A stretch of 64,000 nucleotides of DNA from Pseudomonas fragi (lineage in GTDB: Bacteria > Pseudomonadota > Gammaproteobacteria > Pseudomonadales > Pseudomonadaceae). The DNA lies in assembly GCF_025426255.1 (NCBI RefSeq), contig NZ_CP104861.1:248001-312000 (forward strand), written 5' to 3'. A program made the position numbers and the translations under genes. Positions 8,468-19,211 of the stretch are shown one piece after another; the first letter of the stretch is position 1; each line of letters opens with the position of its first letter. The notes beneath the pieces are model-generated. The model searched no databases, was not told where the DNA came from, and saw nothing but the letters and a program-made list of their open reading frames with translations.

Positions 8468-8980
8468 ATGAAAAAATCACTCCCCCTTAGCCTGATCGCG
8501 GCACTCGCTGAAAACCGCGTGATCGGCGTCGACAACAGCATGCCGTGGCATTTGCCTGCGGATTTCAAATATTTCAAGGCCACTACCTTGGGCAAGCCGA
8601 TCATCATGGGTCGTAAAACCTGGGATTCGTTGGGCCGCCCGTTGCCGGGTCGTTTGAACCTGGTGGTCAGCCGTCAGACCGGTTTGCAGCTCGAAGGTGC
8701 CGAGGTGTTTGCATCGCTGGACGCTGCGGTTGAGCGCGCCGAGACATGGGCAGCCGAGCAGGGCGTCAGTGAAGTGATGTTGATTGGCGGTGCGCAGCTG
8801 TACACCCAGGGGCTGGCGGATGCCGACCGTTTGTACCTGACGCGGGTGGGCCTGAGCCCGGAAGGCGATGCCTGGTTCCCTGAGTTTGATCAGGCGCAGT
8901 GGAAGTTGGTATCAGAAGAGCTGCACGGGGCGGCGGATGGCAAGCCGGCGTTCAGCTTTGAAGTGTGGGAAAGGGCTTAA
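8468..8980 (+). CDS. folA: Dihydrofolate reductase
   Basis: This cytoplasmic NADPH-dependent enzyme reduces dihydrofolate to tetrahydrofolate. At 170 residues it has the usual length. Diagnostic segments are SLIAALAENRVIGVDNSMPWHLPADFK (substrate pocket with the Met20-loop W and catalytic D), IIMGRKTWDSLG (NADPH binding) and VMLIGGAQLY. I use ATG 8468 because the 25 residues upstream in frame have no family similarity. The gene is divergent from the DUF2868 gene with only about 80 bases between them. A palindromic repeat follows the stop. Confidence 0.96.
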   Translation: MKKSLPLSLIAALAENRVIGVDNSMPWHLPADFKYFKATTLGKPIIMGRKTWDSLGRPLPGRLNLVVSRQTGLQLEGAEVFASLDAAVERAETWAAEQGVSEVMLIGGAQLYTQGLADADRLYLTRVGLSPEGDAWFPEFDQAQWKLVSEELHGAADGKPAFSFEVWERA

Positions 8981-8996
8981 AGGCAAGCCATTACTC

Positions 8997-9083
8997 TGTG
9001 GGAGCGGGCTTGCTCGCGATTGCATCACCGCGTTGGTACAGACAAACCGCGTTGCCTGAATCGCGAGCAAGCCCGCTCCCACA
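8997..9083. repeat. Palindromic repeat, family A copy 2
   Basis: TGTGGGAGCGGGCTTGCTCGCGAT pairs with ATCGCGAGCAAGCCCGCTCCCACA around a loop of about 39 bases, with near-perfect 24-base arms. It lies between the convergent ends of folA and the cystine carrier gene, so it may serve as a two-way RNA end. It is preceded by TACTCTG, a flank seen at several other repeats in the window. Confidence 0.88.
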
Positions 9084-9109
9084 TGAGTGGGCGCGGGGTC
9101 AGTCAGGTA

Positions 9110-10501
9110 TTAAGCGTGCGCCAGATCACCGTGATCGTCTTCAGCCAAAATGGCCTTGTCGGTCTGGTTCAGAATCTGACTGGTCACCGTACCGGCCACC
9201 ATTGAACCGCTGACGTTCAGCGCCGTACGGCCCATGTCGATCAACGGCTCGACCGAAATCAGCAACGCCACCAGCGACACTGGCAAGCCCATCGCAGGCA
9301 GCACGATCAGTGCGGCGAAGGTTGCACCACCGCCCACACCTGCCACGCCCACCGAGCTCAAGGTCACAATCGCTACCAGCGATGCGATCCACATCGGGTC
9401 CAGCGGGTTGATGCCCACGGTCGGGGCAACCATCACCGCCAGCATTGCCGGGTACAAACCGGCACAGCCGTTCTGGCCAATGGTGGCGCCAAACGAGGCC
9501 GCAAAGCTGGCAATGGAAGACGGAATCCCCAGACGGCGGGTTTGTGCTTCGATGCTCAGCGGAATGCTGGCGGCGCTGGAGCGGCTGGTGAAGGCAAAGG
9601 TCAGTACCGGCCAAACCTTGCGGAAAAAGCGCAGCGGGTTAACCCCGGAAACCGACACGATCACACCGTGAATCACGAACATCAGCGCCAGGCCGATGTA
9701 GGACACCACCACAAAACTACCGAGCTTGATGATGTCTTGCAGGTTGGACATGGCAACCACTTTGGTCATCAGGGCCAGTACACCGTATGGGGTCAGCTTC
9801 ATGACCAGACGTACCAGACGCATTACCCAGGCTTGCAGGGTGTCGATGGCGCTGAGGATCTTGCCGCCTTTTTCCGGCTCGTCCTTGAACAGTTGCAGTG
9901 CGGCTATACCCAGGAATGCAGCGAAAATCACCACGCTGATGATCGACGTTGGCTTGGCTCGGGCCAAATCGGCAAACGGGTTTTGCGGGATAAACGACAG
10001 CAGCAGTTGCGGCACATTCAGGTCTGAAACCTTACCCGCGTAGTCGCTCTGGATCACTTGCAAGCGGCTCATTTCCGCTGCGCCCGCGACCAGGCCATCG
10101 GCGGTCAGGCCAAACAGGTTGGTCAGGCCGATACCTACCAGCGCCGCGATCATGGTGGTGAACAGCAGCGTGCCGATGGTCAGGAAGCTGATCTTGCCCA
10201 GGGACGAGGCATTATGCAGACGGGCTACAGCGCTGAGGATCGAGGCGAATACCAACGGGATCACGATCATTTGCAACAGTTGCACGTAGCCGCTGCCGAC
10301 CAGATCGAACCAGCCGATCGAGGTTTTCAGGGTCGGGCTGTCTGCGCCGTAGGTCATGTGCAGGCACAGGCCGAAGACCACGCCGAGAACCAGTGCCAGC
10401 AAGACTTTTTTCGCCAGGCTCCACGCGGTATGGCGGGTCAGCGACAAGCCGAACAGCAACGCGAGGAACACCAGCAGATTGAGGATCAGCGGGAAATTCA
10501 T
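9110..10501 (-). CDS. tcyP: L-cystine transporter, sodium:dicarboxylate symporter family (TcyP-like)
   Basis: This 463-residue inner-membrane carrier belongs to the DAACS family. It has multiple hydrophobic helices and the conserved re-entrant and binding segments seen here as [15 protein letters not shown] (serine-rich loop), [17 protein letters not shown] and [23 protein letters not shown]. The best fit is the TcyP/YdjN type that imports L-cystine, rather than the GltP or DctA types. GGAGC sits about six bases before the ATG. It is transcribed away from the phosphatase gene across a 219-base divergent region. In other bacteria such carriers respond to sulfur supply, but I could not identify a specific site here. 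Confidence 0.85.
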   Translation of the reverse strand: MNFPLILNLLVFLALLFGLSLTRHTAWSLAKKVLLALVLGVVFGLCLHMTYGADSPTLKTSIGWFDLVGSGYVQLLQMIVIPLVFASILSAVARLHNASSLGKISFLTIGTLLFTTMIAALVGIGLTNLFGLTADGLVAGAAEMSRLQVIQSDYAGKVSDLNVPQLLLSFIPQNPFADLARAKPTSIISVVIFAAFLGIAALQLFKDEPEKGGKILSAIDTLQAWVMRLVRLVMKLTPYGVLALMTKVVAMSNLQDIIKLGSFVVVSYIGLALMFVIHGVIVSVSGVNPLRFFRKVWPVLTFAFTSRSSAASIPLSIEAQTRRLGIPSSIASFAASFGATIGQNGCAGLYPAMLAVMVAPTVGINPLDPMWIASLVAIVTLSSVGVAGVGGGATFAALIVLPAMGLPVSLVALLISVEPLIDMGRTALNVSGSMVAGTVTSQILNQTDKAILAEDDHGDLAHA

Positions 10502-10720
10502 GAAAGCTCCGAGGGACGACTTGTACCAGTCTTGGGATGTAACAATTTCGAACCGGAAATGCTAACAGGTTGATATATCTACAAATATACCGATGTGGAA
10601 TGACTACCTTGGATTTTGGAATAAGGCGCGTGGCGCATTCAAGACGCTGGCGGTCGCGCCCAGATTAAAACTGTCACACAGGTTTGTTAGCTTCGATGCC
10701 TTTGACGTGGAGCATAGCTG

Positions 10721-11776
10721 ATGAAACTGACCGCCAAGTTGATCGCTGCAACCCTGTGCCTGGGCCTTACGGGCCAAGCGTTGGCCACAGAATTGAAACA
10801 CTGGCCCGCTGACCAGGCCAAGCAGCTGGAGGCCATGATCGCCGCCAATGCGAACAAGGGCAACTTTGCGGTCTTTGACATGGACAACACCAGCTATCGC
10901 AACGATCTGGAAGAGGCCTTGCTGCCTTATATGGAAAACAAGGGCCTGATCACCCGCGACAGCCTCGACCCGTCACTCAAGCTGATCCCGTTCAAAGACA
11001 CTGCCGAGCACAAGGAAAGCCTGTTCAGTTACTACTATCGCCTGTGCGAAGTCGACGACATGGTCTGCTATCCGTGGGTGGCCCAAGTGTTTTCCGGTTT
11101 TACCCTGCAAGAGCTCAAGGGTTATGTGGACGAGTTGATGGCGTCGGGCAAGCCAGTACCGGTCACTTACTTCGAGGGTGATGTGGTCAAGACCTCCGAG
11201 ATTCAGCCGCCCAAGGTGTTTACCGGTCAGGTCGAGCTGTTCAACAAGCTGATGGAGAACGGCATCGAGGTCTACGTGATGACCGCTGCCTCGGAAGAAT
11301 TGGTGCGCATGGTCGCGGCCGATCCCAAGTACGGCTACAACGTCAAACCGCAGAACGTGATTGGCGTGAGCACATTGCTTAAAGACCGTAAAACCGGTGA
11401 ACTGACCACGGCGCGCAAACAGATAAGCGCCGGTACTTACAATGAAAAAGCCAACCTGGGGCTGGAACTGACGCCGTATCTATGGACCCCGGCGACTTGG
11501 ATGGCGGGCAAGCAGGCGGCGATCCTGACCTATATCGATCAGTGGAAAAAACCGGTGCTGGTGGGTGGCGATACACCGTCCAGTGATGGCTACATGCTGT
11601 TCCACGGTGTAGACGTGGCCAAGGGCGGGGTGCACCTGTGGATCAACCGCAAGGACAAATACATGGCGCAGTTGGAAGGCATGATGGCCAAGAACGCGGC
11701 GGCGCAGGCCAAGGAAGGTTTGCCGGTGACGGCGGACAAGAATTGGGTGATCGTCAAGCCTGATCAGATCCAGTAA
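10721..11776 (+). CDS. pchP: Phosphorylcholine phosphatase, periplasmic HAD-family enzyme
   Basis: This 351-residue protein has an N-terminal signal peptide (MKLTAKLIAATLCLGLTGQALA). HAD motif I is FDMDNT with both catalytic Asp residues, motif II is TAASEE, and motif IV is GGDTPSSDG. These match the motifs of P. aeruginosa PchP, which releases choline from phosphorylcholine in the periplasm. GGAG lies nine bases before the start. The gene stands alone, followed by a short perfect hairpin and then a strong bidirectional terminator shared with ilvD. In P. aeruginosa the gene is induced by choline metabolites through GbdR. I did not find a convincing GbdR site. Confidence 0.88.
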   Translation: MKLTAKLIAATLCLGLTGQALATELKHWPADQAKQLEAMIAANANKGNFAVFDMDNTSYRNDLEEALLPYMENKGLITRDSLDPSLKLIPFKDTAEHKESLFSYYYRLCEVDDMVCYPWVAQVFSGFTLQELKGYVDELMASGKPVPVTYFEGDVVKTSEIQPPKVFTGQVELFNKLMENGIEVYVMTAASEELVRMVAADPKYGYNVKPQNVIGVSTLLKDRKTGELTTARKQISAGTYNEKANLGLELTPYLWTPATWMAGKQAAILTYIDQWKKPVLVGGDTPSSDGYMLFHGVDVAKGGVHLWINRKDKYMAQLEGMMAKNAAAQAKEGLPVTADKNWVIVKPDQIQ

Positions 11777-11780
11777 TTCC

Positions 11781-11808
11781 TGTGGGAGCGGGCAAGCCCG
11801 CTCCCACA
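11781..11808. repeat. Palindromic repeat, family A copy 3 (minimal form)
   Basis: TGTGGGAGCGGGC and GCCCGCTCCCACA form perfect 13-base arms around a two-base loop (AA). This is the outer part of family A without the inner TTGCTCGCGA segment. It lies 5 bases after the pchP stop and has no T-run, so it is a repeat and not the terminator. Confidence 0.9.
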
Positions 11809-11828
11809 AGGGCGGTTATGTTGCCCAT

Positions 11829-11861
11829 AAAAAATCCCGGCACATGGCCGGGATTTTTTTT
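11829..11861. terminator. Bidirectional intrinsic terminator between pchP and ilvD
   Basis: AAAAAATCCCGGC (11829-11841) pairs with GCCGGGATTTTTT (11847-11859) around ACATG. The stem is flanked by an A-run on one side and a T-run on the other, so it works in both directions for the convergent genes pchP and ilvD. Confidence 0.95.
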
Positions 11862-11876
11862 GCTCAGCGTATTGGC

Positions 11877-13724
11877 TTATGGCACCAATTTGTCCAGCAG
11901 TGCTTTATCACGCACCGCGCCCTTGTCGGCGCTGGTGGCCAGCAAGGCGTAGGCCTTGAGGGCGGTGGTGACTTTGCGCGGACGCACTTCTACCGGTTTC
12001 CAGCCTTTCTTGTCTTGCGCGGCACGGCGAGCGGCCATCTCTTCGTCGCTGATCAACAGGTTGATCGAGCGGTTAGGAATGTCGATCAGCACTTTGTCGC
12101 CGTCCTGCACCAGACCAATCGCGCCGCCAGCAGCCGCTTCCGGCGAAGCGTGGCCGATGGACAGGCCGGAGGTACCACCCGAGAAGCGACCATCGGTGAG
12201 CAAGGCGCAAGCTTTGCCCAGGCCTTTGGATTTCAGGTAGGAAGTCGGGTAGAGCATTTCTTGCATGCCCGGGCCGCCTTTCGGGCCTTCGTAACGGATG
12301 ATCACGATGTCACCGGCTTTCACTTCGTCAGCCAGAATGCCGCGTACGGCGCTGTCCTGGCTTTCGAAAATCTTGGCATTACCTTCAAACACGTGGATCG
12401 ATTCGTCGACACCAGCGGTTTTGACTACGCAGCCATCCAGCGCGATGTTGCCGTACAGCACGGCCAGGCCGCCTTCTTGCGAGTAGGCATGCTCAACGCT
12501 ACGGATGCAGCCGTGTTCACGGTCGTCGTCCAGGGTTTCCCAGCGGGTCGACTGGCTGAACGCGGTTTGCGTCGGGATACCGGCCGGACCGGCCTTGAAA
12601 AAGGTGTGCACGGCTTCGTCGTCAGTCTGGGTGATGTCCCATTTGGCGATGCCTTCGGCCAGGGTCTTGCTGTGTACCGTCGGCAGGTCGGTGTGCAACA
12701 AGCCGCCACGGGCCAGCGAGCCGAGGATGGAGAAAATGCCGCCAGCGCGGTGCACGTCTTCCATGTGGTACTTCTGAATGTTCGGCGCCACTTTGCACAG
12801 CTGCGGCACGTGGCGGGACAGACGGTCGATGTCTTTAAGGTCGAAGTCGATTTCGGCCTCTTGGGCCGCGGCCAGCAAGTGCAGGATGGTGTTGGTCGAA
12901 CCGCCCATGGCGATGTCCAGCGTCATGGCGTTTTCGAACGCCTTGAAGTTGGCGATATTGCGCGGCAATACCGACTCGTCGTTCTCGACGTAGTACTGGC
13001 GGCACAGGTCGACAATGGTGCGGCCGGCTTGCAGGAACAACTGCTCGCGGTCGCTGTGGGTCGCCAGTGCCGAGCCGTTACCCGGCAGGGCCAGGCCCAG
13101 GGCTTCGGTCAGGCAGTTCATCGAGTTGGCGGTGAACATGCCGGAGCACGAACCGCAGGTCGGGCAAGCGCTGCGCTCGTACTCGGCAACCTTCTCGTCA
13201 GAAGCGCTGGAGTCGGCGGCGATGACCATGGCGTCTACCAGGTCCAGGCCGTGGCTGGCGAGCTTGGTTTTGCCCGCTTCCATTGGCCCGCCCGAAACGA
13301 AAATCACCGGGATGTTGAGGCGCAACGAGGCCATCAGCATGCCTGGGGTGATCTTGTCGCAGTTGGAGATGCACACAATGGCGTCGGCGCAGTGGGCGTT
13401 GACCATGTACTCCACGGAGTCGGCGATGATCTCGCGGCTCGGCAGCGAATACAGCATGCCGTCATGGCCCATGGCGATGCCGTCGTCTACGGCAATGGTG
13501 TTGAATTCCTTGGCAACGCCGCCAGCGCGTTCGATCTCGCGGGCAACCAGCTGGCCCATGTCTTTCAGATGGACGTGGCCGGGTACGAACTGGGTAAAGG
13601 AGTTGGCAATGGCGATGATCGGCTTCTTGAAGTCGGCATCTTTCATCCCCGTGGCGCGCCACAAAGCGCGGGCACCGGCCATGTTGCGGCCGTGGGTGGA
13701 GGTTTTCGAACGATAGTCAGGCAT
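11877..13724 (-). CDS. ilvD: Dihydroxy-acid dehydratase
   Basis: This 615-residue enzyme of isoleucine, valine and pantothenate synthesis dehydrates 2,3-dihydroxy-acids to 2-keto acids. The start [26 protein letters not shown] is typical. Cluster-binding cysteines are seen in [13 protein letters not shown] and [18 protein letters not shown], and the C-terminal [21 protein letters not shown] is diagnostic. The complete length equals that of the family. A terminator follows the stop. The GGAGTTGCTCC stretch just before the ATG supplies a ribosome site. Confidence 0.97.
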   Translation of the reverse strand: MPDYRSKTSTHGRNMAGARALWRATGMKDADFKKPIIAIANSFTQFVPGHVHLKDMGQLVAREIERAGGVAKEFNTIAVDDGIAMGHDGMLYSLPSREIIADSVEYMVNAHCADAIVCISNCDKITPGMLMASLRLNIPVIFVSGGPMEAGKTKLASHGLDLVDAMVIAADSSASDEKVAEYERSACPTCGSCSGMFTANSMNCLTEALGLALPGNGSALATHSDREQLFLQAGRTIVDLCRQYYVENDESVLPRNIANFKAFENAMTLDIAMGGSTNTILHLLAAAQEAEIDFDLKDIDRLSRHVPQLCKVAPNIQKYHMEDVHRAGGIFSILGSLARGGLLHTDLPTVHSKTLAEGIAKWDITQTDDEAVHTFFKAGPAGIPTQTAFSQSTRWETLDDDREHGCIRSVEHAYSQEGGLAVLYGNIALDGCVVKTAGVDESIHVFEGNAKIFESQDSAVRGILADEVKAGDIVIIRYEGPKGGPGMQEMLYPTSYLKSKGLGKACALLTDGRFSGGTSGLSIGHASPEAAAGGAIGLVQDGDKVLIDIPNRSINLLISDEEMAARRAAQDKKGWKPVEVRPRKVTTALKAYALLATSADKGAVRDKALLDKLVP

Positions 13725-14031
13725 GGAGCAACTCCGGGCGGCTAATCAGGTAACAAACAGGGAAGTGAGCTTCTAATGACTGACGGATCACACAGAAAAT
13801 GACTACGTAACCGCTAGCTGCCGTGAACGCTGCGGGATCGCCGCGCGCCTGGGCCTGAGCTCATAAACCCGCCGGGGATGATTGGCGATGAATACGTCGA
13901 TTCTACACGGCTGGCGGGCGGAGGGAATGGGCCTGTAGGTTGCTCCAGGGTTGTTTGCAGTAATGGGTATCTAGGCGTTCAAGGCTTTCAAGTTATAAAG
14001 TGCAGGAATGATTCTTGAATGGGCTCTGTGA
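13725..14031. other. Divergent intergenic region between ilvD and the DUF4153 gene
   Basis: No reading frame with family similarity and no recognisable RNA was seen in these 307 bases. The region must hold the promoters of the two divergent genes, but I cannot point to a confident -35/-10 pair. The DUF4153 start at 14032 lacks a strong ribosome site. Confidence 0.5.
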
Positions 14032-15723
14032 ATGCTAACCCTCAATCGTACTGTCAAAACATATCTGGCCATCGGCCTGGTGCAGGGGCTAGTGCTGTGG
14101 CTGGCGACTTCCATGGGCGATACCGGGGTGAGGTATGCGCTGATAACGGCGGTGCTGGTGGGCGGTATCAACCTGTTGCTGCTGGGTGAGAACATCCGCC
14201 AACGCGGCGTTGCATGGTTGGTGCTTGGGCTCACGGCAGTGATGGCGGCGATCAGTGGCTGGGTGTTTTTGGACGGCGATGAGTATTGGCGCGCCGGTAG
14301 TTGGCTGGTGGGTAGCTGGAGCTTCTTTGGCGTAGTGATTACCTACGTGTGCACGGTGTTTATCCTGAGCTGGCCGACCCGCGAAGGGCGCTTCCCGCGC
14401 TACGAAGATCTGTTTCGCCATGCTTGGGATACCGTATTTATCGTCTTGCTGGGCGTGCTGTTGAACGCAGTGTTTTGGGCGTTGCTGTTGCTGTGGGGCG
14501 GGTTGTTCAAGATGCTCGGGATAGTGGCGCTGAACAAGCTGTTCTCAACCGACGGGTTTATATGCGTCAGCTTGGCGATGGTGTTTGCCCTGGGCGTGCA
14601 TATGGGCCGTGAAAAGGATCGGGTCATCGGTCTGTTGCGCGGGATTTTGCTGGCGCTGTGCCGCTTCCTGCTGCCGTTGAGTGCGCTGATTGTCATTGTG
14701 TTCAGCTTTGCCTTGCCCTTTACCGGGCTGGAACCGATCTGGGACACCGGTTATTCGACGCCGATCATGCTGTGGCTGGTGGCGGTCAATCTGTTTTTGC
14801 TCAATGGGGTGTTTCAGGACGGGACCCAGGGCAGCGGTTATCCAACCTGGCTGGTACGGGTGATTGACCTGTGCCTGCTGTGTTTGCCGGTGCTGGTGGT
14901 ATTGGCGGGGTATTCAACCTGGCTGCGCATTGAGCAGTACGGCCTGACGCCGTCGCGGGTTCTGGCCATGCTGCTGGTGTTGGTGATTTTTGTTCACAGT
15001 ATGGCGGCGCTTTGGGCGGTGCTTGTTCCGCAGCCGGTCTGGCTGGGCAGGTTGCGCCTCAGCAACCCGCTGATTGCGTTGCTGTGTGTGGCGCTGTTGC
15101 TGGCGATTCATACGCCGTGGTTCAGTCCGTTACAACTGAGTGCGAACAATCAGGTACAGCGCGTGCTCAGCGGCAAGACGCCGGTAGACACCTTTGATGC
15201 AGACACATTGCGCAATCGTCTGGGGCCACAAGGTAAGCAGGCGTACGAGGCTTTATTGGCGCAAGTCGAGCAGGGGCTGGTGTTGACCGAGCCTGGACGA
15301 GAAGTGTTGTTGAGGCGTCTCAAGGAAGTGAGCACGGGCAACGGTCCTCGAGAGTCAGACCGGCTGCTGGAATGGATCGGTCCCAAGGTCGAGGGCAGCG
15401 AGCAGTTTGACGCGCAGGAAATTGGTGGGCCGTCTTGCTGGGCTCCGGGTTGCGCGCTATGGGCTGTGGATCTGGATCAGGACGGGCAGGTTGAGGTGCT
15501 GCAATTGCCCAAGAACAAATGGTCTGAGCCTCTGAGCTTTTACACGCGCGACACACAAGGTAAATGGCGGCGAGCCGGTACCTATGCTGGCGATGAAAGC
15601 GCGTTAGCGCTGATTGAGCAAATACGCCAGGGCAACGTGAAAGTGGTGAAACCACGTTATCAATCGCTGCAGATTGGCGGAGTGGAGCTGAGCCCGAAGC
15701 TGGAGAAACCTCAAAAGCCCTGA
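14032..15723 (+). CDS. DUF4153 integral membrane protein
   Basis: This 563-residue protein has about ten to twelve hydrophobic helices through residue 380 (for example LAIGLVQGLVLWLAT, YALITAVLVGGINLLLLG, WLVLGLTAVMAAISGWVFL and LIALLCVALLLAIHTPWF). A soluble C-terminal domain of about 180 residues follows, ending KLEKPQKP. The layout fits the DUF4153 family, whose function is not known to me. Near the C terminus WAVDLDQDGQVEVL resembles a calcium-binding or FG-GAP-like loop. It is a single gene, with a family B repeat immediately after its stop. Confidence 0.75.
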   Translation: MLTLNRTVKTYLAIGLVQGLVLWLATSMGDTGVRYALITAVLVGGINLLLLGENIRQRGVAWLVLGLTAVMAAISGWVFLDGDEYWRAGSWLVGSWSFFGVVITYVCTVFILSWPTREGRFPRYEDLFRHAWDTVFIVLLGVLLNAVFWALLLLWGGLFKMLGIVALNKLFSTDGFICVSLAMVFALGVHMGREKDRVIGLLRGILLALCRFLLPLSALIVIVFSFALPFTGLEPIWDTGYSTPIMLWLVAVNLFLLNGVFQDGTQGSGYPTWLVRVIDLCLLCLPVLVVLAGYSTWLRIEQYGLTPSRVLAMLLVLVIFVHSMAALWAVLVPQPVWLGRLRLSNPLIALLCVALLLAIHTPWFSPLQLSANNQVQRVLSGKTPVDTFDADTLRNRLGPQGKQAYEALLAQVEQGLVLTEPGREVLLRRLKEVSTGNGPRESDRLLEWIGPKVEGSEQFDAQEIGGPSCWAPGCALWAVDLDQDGQVEVLQLPKNKWSEPLSFYTRDTQGKWRRAGTYAGDESALALIEQIRQGNVKVVKPRYQSLQIGGVELSPKLEKPQKP

Positions 15724-15729
15724 ATACTC

Positions 15730-15876
15730 TGTAGCCGCTGCCGAGGAACGAAGGCTGCGTTCGATTGCGAAGCGATCGTGAAATCAGAATATGCGGTTTA
15801 GCAGCTAGACCGGGGGCTCAGATTTTACGATCGCTTCGCAATCGAACGCAGCCTCGTTCCTACGGCAGCTGCTACG
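15730..15876. repeat. Long palindromic repeat, family B copy 1
   Basis: TGTAGCCGCTGCCG... faces ...CGGCAGCTGCTAC. Inside are secondary arms AAGGCTGCGTTCGATTGCGA and TCGCAATCGAACGCAGCC, so nearly the whole 147 bases can fold on itself. It lies between the DUF4153 stop and the rlmI stop (convergent). It is preceded by ATACTC, part of a flank shared with other copies. Confidence 0.88.
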
Positions 15877-15890
15877 GGGCGATGTCCGTC

Positions 15891-17087
15891 TTAGCTGTTA
15901 GGCAGCAAACGGCAAGTGATGCTCTTGATGTAGCGGGTTTCAGCGATTGCTGGGTGAACCGGATGATCCGGGCCCTGGCCGCCGCGCTCCAGCAACTGCA
16001 TGTTGCGGTCCAGATGACGGGCGCTGGTCAGCAGGATGTTTTGCAGGTCGTCTTCGGGCAAGTGCATGGAGCACGAAGCGCTGACCAGAATCCCGTCCTT
16101 GTTCAGCAGGCGCATGGCTTGCTCATTCAGGCGACGGTAAGCGCCTTCGCCGTTTTTCAGGTCTTTTTTGCGTTTGATGAAGGCCGGAGGATCGGCCACG
16201 ATCACGTCGAAACGCTCTTCGTTGGCTTTAAGTTCCTTGAGGGCTTCAAACACGTCGCCTTCCATGCAGGTAACTTTCTCGGCAAAGCCGTTCAGCGCAG
16301 CGTTACGCTCAACACCATCGAGGGCAAAGGAGGAGGCGTCGACGCAGAACACTTCGCTGGCACCAAACGCTGCGGCTTGAATGCCCCAGCCACCGATGTA
16401 GCTGTACAAGTCCAGTACGCGCTTGCCCTGAACGTACGGGGCCAGGCGTGCGCGGTTCATGCGGTGGTCGTAGAACCAGCCGGTTTTCTGCCCGCCAATA
16501 ACTGGCGCTTCGAACTTCACGCCGTTCTCTTCCAGCGATACCCACTCCGGCACCAGGCCAAAGACGGTTTCGACATAACGCTCAAGGCCTTCGGCATCAC
16601 GGGCAGCCGAATCGTTCTTGAACAAGATGCCGCTTGGCTTGATGACTTGCACCAGTGCCGCGATCACGTCGTCTTTATGCTGTTCCATGGTGGCCGAGGC
16701 CAGCTGAACCACCAGAATGTCGCCGAAACGATCAACCACCAGGCCCGGCAGCAGGTCGGAATCGCCGAATACCAAGCGGTAGTAAGGCTTGTCGAACAGG
16801 CGTTCGCGCAGGGACAGGGCCACATTCAGGCGGTGAACCAGCAGCGATTTATCCAGTGGCAGCTTGATGTCGCGCGACAGCAAACGGGCGCAGATCAGGT
16901 TGTTGGGGCTCATGGCAACGATGCCCAGCGGCTTGCCGCCGGCGGTTTCGAGTACCGCTTGGTCGCCGGCCTTAAAACCGTTAAGCGGTGTGGCGGCTAC
17001 ATCGATTTCGTTGCTGTAGACCCACAAGTGGCCGGCGCGCAGGCGTCGATCGGCATTGGCTTTAAGGCGCAGGCTTGGCAGGGACAT
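15891..17087 (-). CDS. rlmI: 23S rRNA m5C methyltransferase, RlmI type
   Basis: This 398-residue SAM-dependent RNA methyltransferase has an N-terminal PUA-like domain (LPSLRLKANADRRLRAGHLWVYSNEI) and a Rossmann methyltransferase domain: VLDLYSYIGGWGIQAAAFGA for SAM binding, VIVADPPAFIKRKKDL as motif IV, and SASCSMHL as motif VI with the catalytic-region cysteine. The length and layout match RlmI/YccW, which methylates C1962 of 23S rRNA. The relative RlmK/L is much longer. It is a single gene, divergent from mutM. Confidence 0.88.
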   Translation of the reverse strand: MSLPSLRLKANADRRLRAGHLWVYSNEIDVAATPLNGFKAGDQAVLETAGGKPLGIVAMSPNNLICARLLSRDIKLPLDKSLLVHRLNVALSLRERLFDKPYYRLVFGDSDLLPGLVVDRFGDILVVQLASATMEQHKDDVIAALVQVIKPSGILFKNDSAARDAEGLERYVETVFGLVPEWVSLEENGVKFEAPVIGGQKTGWFYDHRMNRARLAPYVQGKRVLDLYSYIGGWGIQAAAFGASEVFCVDASSFALDGVERNAALNGFAEKVTCMEGDVFEALKELKANEERFDVIVADPPAFIKRKKDLKNGEGAYRRLNEQAMRLLNKDGILVSASCSMHLPEDDLQNILLTSARHLDRNMQLLERGGQGPDHPVHPAIAETRYIKSITCRLLPNS

Positions 17088-17237
17088 GACGTCGCTCCGG
17101 GTATTGAAAAGGGCGCGATTATAGCCCTAGACATAACCTTGAGGCTTGGCTGATTCACCGCATTGCGTCGGATCACGGACCCAGCGGCTCGGATATTTCC
17201 GCTAGAATCGCCAGCTATCCCAGAGTACGGAGCCTCC

Positions 17238-18050
17238 ATGCCTGAATTACCTGAAGTCGAAACCACCCGCCGTGGCATCGCCCCGCACCTTGAAGGGCAG
17301 CGGGTCAGTCGGGTAATTGTGCGCGAGCGGCGCCTGCGCTGGCTGATCCCCGAAGACCTTGATGTGCGCCTGTCCGGGCAACGTATTGTGCTGGTCGAAC
17401 GGCGTGCCAAGTATTTGCTGATCAACGCCGAAGTCGGCACGCTAATCAGTCATTTGGGCATGTCGGGCAATTTGCGGTTGGTGGAGGCCGGATTGCCCGC
17501 CGCCAAGCACGAGCACGTGGATATCGAGCTGGAGTCCGGGCTGGCCTTGCGCTACACCGACCCGCGCCGCTTTGGAGCCATGCTCTGGAGCCTGGACCCG
17601 CTGAACCACGAATTGCTGGTGCGTTTGGGGCCTGAACCACTGACGGACCTGTTTGACGGTGATCGGCTGTTCCAGCTGTCACGCAAACGCTCGATGGCTG
17701 TAAAACCGTACATCATGGACAACGCCGTGGTGGTGGGGGTAGGCAATATTTATGCGACCGAAGCGTTGTTTGCTGCCGGGATCGACCCACGTCGCGAGGC
17801 CAAGAGCATTTCGCGGGCACGCTATTTAAAGCTGGCGATCGAGATCAAGCGGATTTTGGCTGCCGCCATCGAACGTGGTGGAACCACCTTGCGCGACTTT
17901 ATTGGCGGTGACGGCCAGCCCGGTTACTTCCAGCAGGAACTGTTCGTATACGGGCGTGGTTATGAGCCGTGCAAGGTCTGTGGCACGGAGCTGCGTGACG
18001 TCAAGTTGGGCCAGCGCGCCAGCGTGTTCTGCCCGCGTTGCCAGACGTAG
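17238..18050 (+). CDS. mutM: Formamidopyrimidine-DNA glycosylase / AP lyase
   Basis: This 270-residue base-excision repair enzyme removes 8-oxoguanine and formamidopyrimidines. After Met it has the catalytic Pro and the [12 protein letters not shown] start. The C-terminal zinc finger is [14 protein letters not shown]...CPRCQT (four Cys), and the helix-turn region reads [16 protein letters not shown] 17238 was chosen because the processed N-terminal proline must be residue 2. The 25 upstream residues in frame would abolish activity. It is followed by a composite repeat region up to the ferredoxin gene. Confidence 0.97.
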   Translation: MPELPEVETTRRGIAPHLEGQRVSRVIVRERRLRWLIPEDLDVRLSGQRIVLVERRAKYLLINAEVGTLISHLGMSGNLRLVEAGLPAAKHEHVDIELESGLALRYTDPRRFGAMLWSLDPLNHELLVRLGPEPLTDLFDGDRLFQLSRKRSMAVKPYIMDNAVVVGVGNIYATEALFAAGIDPRREAKSISRARYLKLAIEIKRILAAAIERGGTTLRDFIGGDGQPGYFQQELFVYGRGYEPCKVCGTELRDVKLGQRASVFCPRCQT

Positions 18051-18122
18051 CCGTGACGATGCACTTGTAGATACTCTGTTCCAGGTCAGCCTCAGTGGGA
18101 GCAAGCCTGCTTGAAGTATCTC
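18051..18122. repeat. Shared composite segment next to family B copy 2
   Basis: From about 18066 the sequence reads TGTAGATACTCTGTTCCAGG TCA, then a degenerate half of a family A element (AGTGGGAGCAAGCCTGCTT), then GAAGTATCT leading into family B copy 2. The same order occurs at 46375-46427, just after pilT. It is a composite of the two repeat families with a common left end, and contains no gene. Confidence 0.75.
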
Positions 18123-18245
18123 TGTAGCCGCTGTCGAGGGACGAAGGCTGCGATTAGCCACCTCGATATGACAGGTATATCGAGGGCTCAGGTTTACGAC
18201 TGCCGCGCAGTCGACCCCAGCCTTCGTGCCTCGTCAGCGGCTACA
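18123..18245. repeat. Long palindromic repeat, family B copy 2
   Basis: TGTAGCCGCTGTCGAGG...ACGAAGGCTG is mirrored by CAGCCTTCGTGCCTCG...CAGCGGCTACA. The central part (CTCGATATGACAGGTATATCGAG) is itself palindromic. It lies between mutM and the convergent ferredoxin gene. Confidence 0.87.
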
Positions 18246-18262
18246 GGAGGTGCAAGCACGAA

Positions 18263-19183
<921 letters not shown>

Positions 19184-19211
19184 CTATAGACGCGACGAAT
19201 TAACTGCTTTT

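Noticed and set aside
11844-13745. Long open frame on the + strand (633 codons) opposite ilvD
   Set aside because: It is the antisense shadow of ilvD, with Gly/Val/His/Arg-rich sequence of no family. ilvD is unmistakable on the other strand.
15765-17153. Open frame of 462 codons on the + strand opposite rlmI
   Set aside because: It begins in a family B repeat and runs antisense to rlmI, whose motifs are clear. It is a high-GC shadow.
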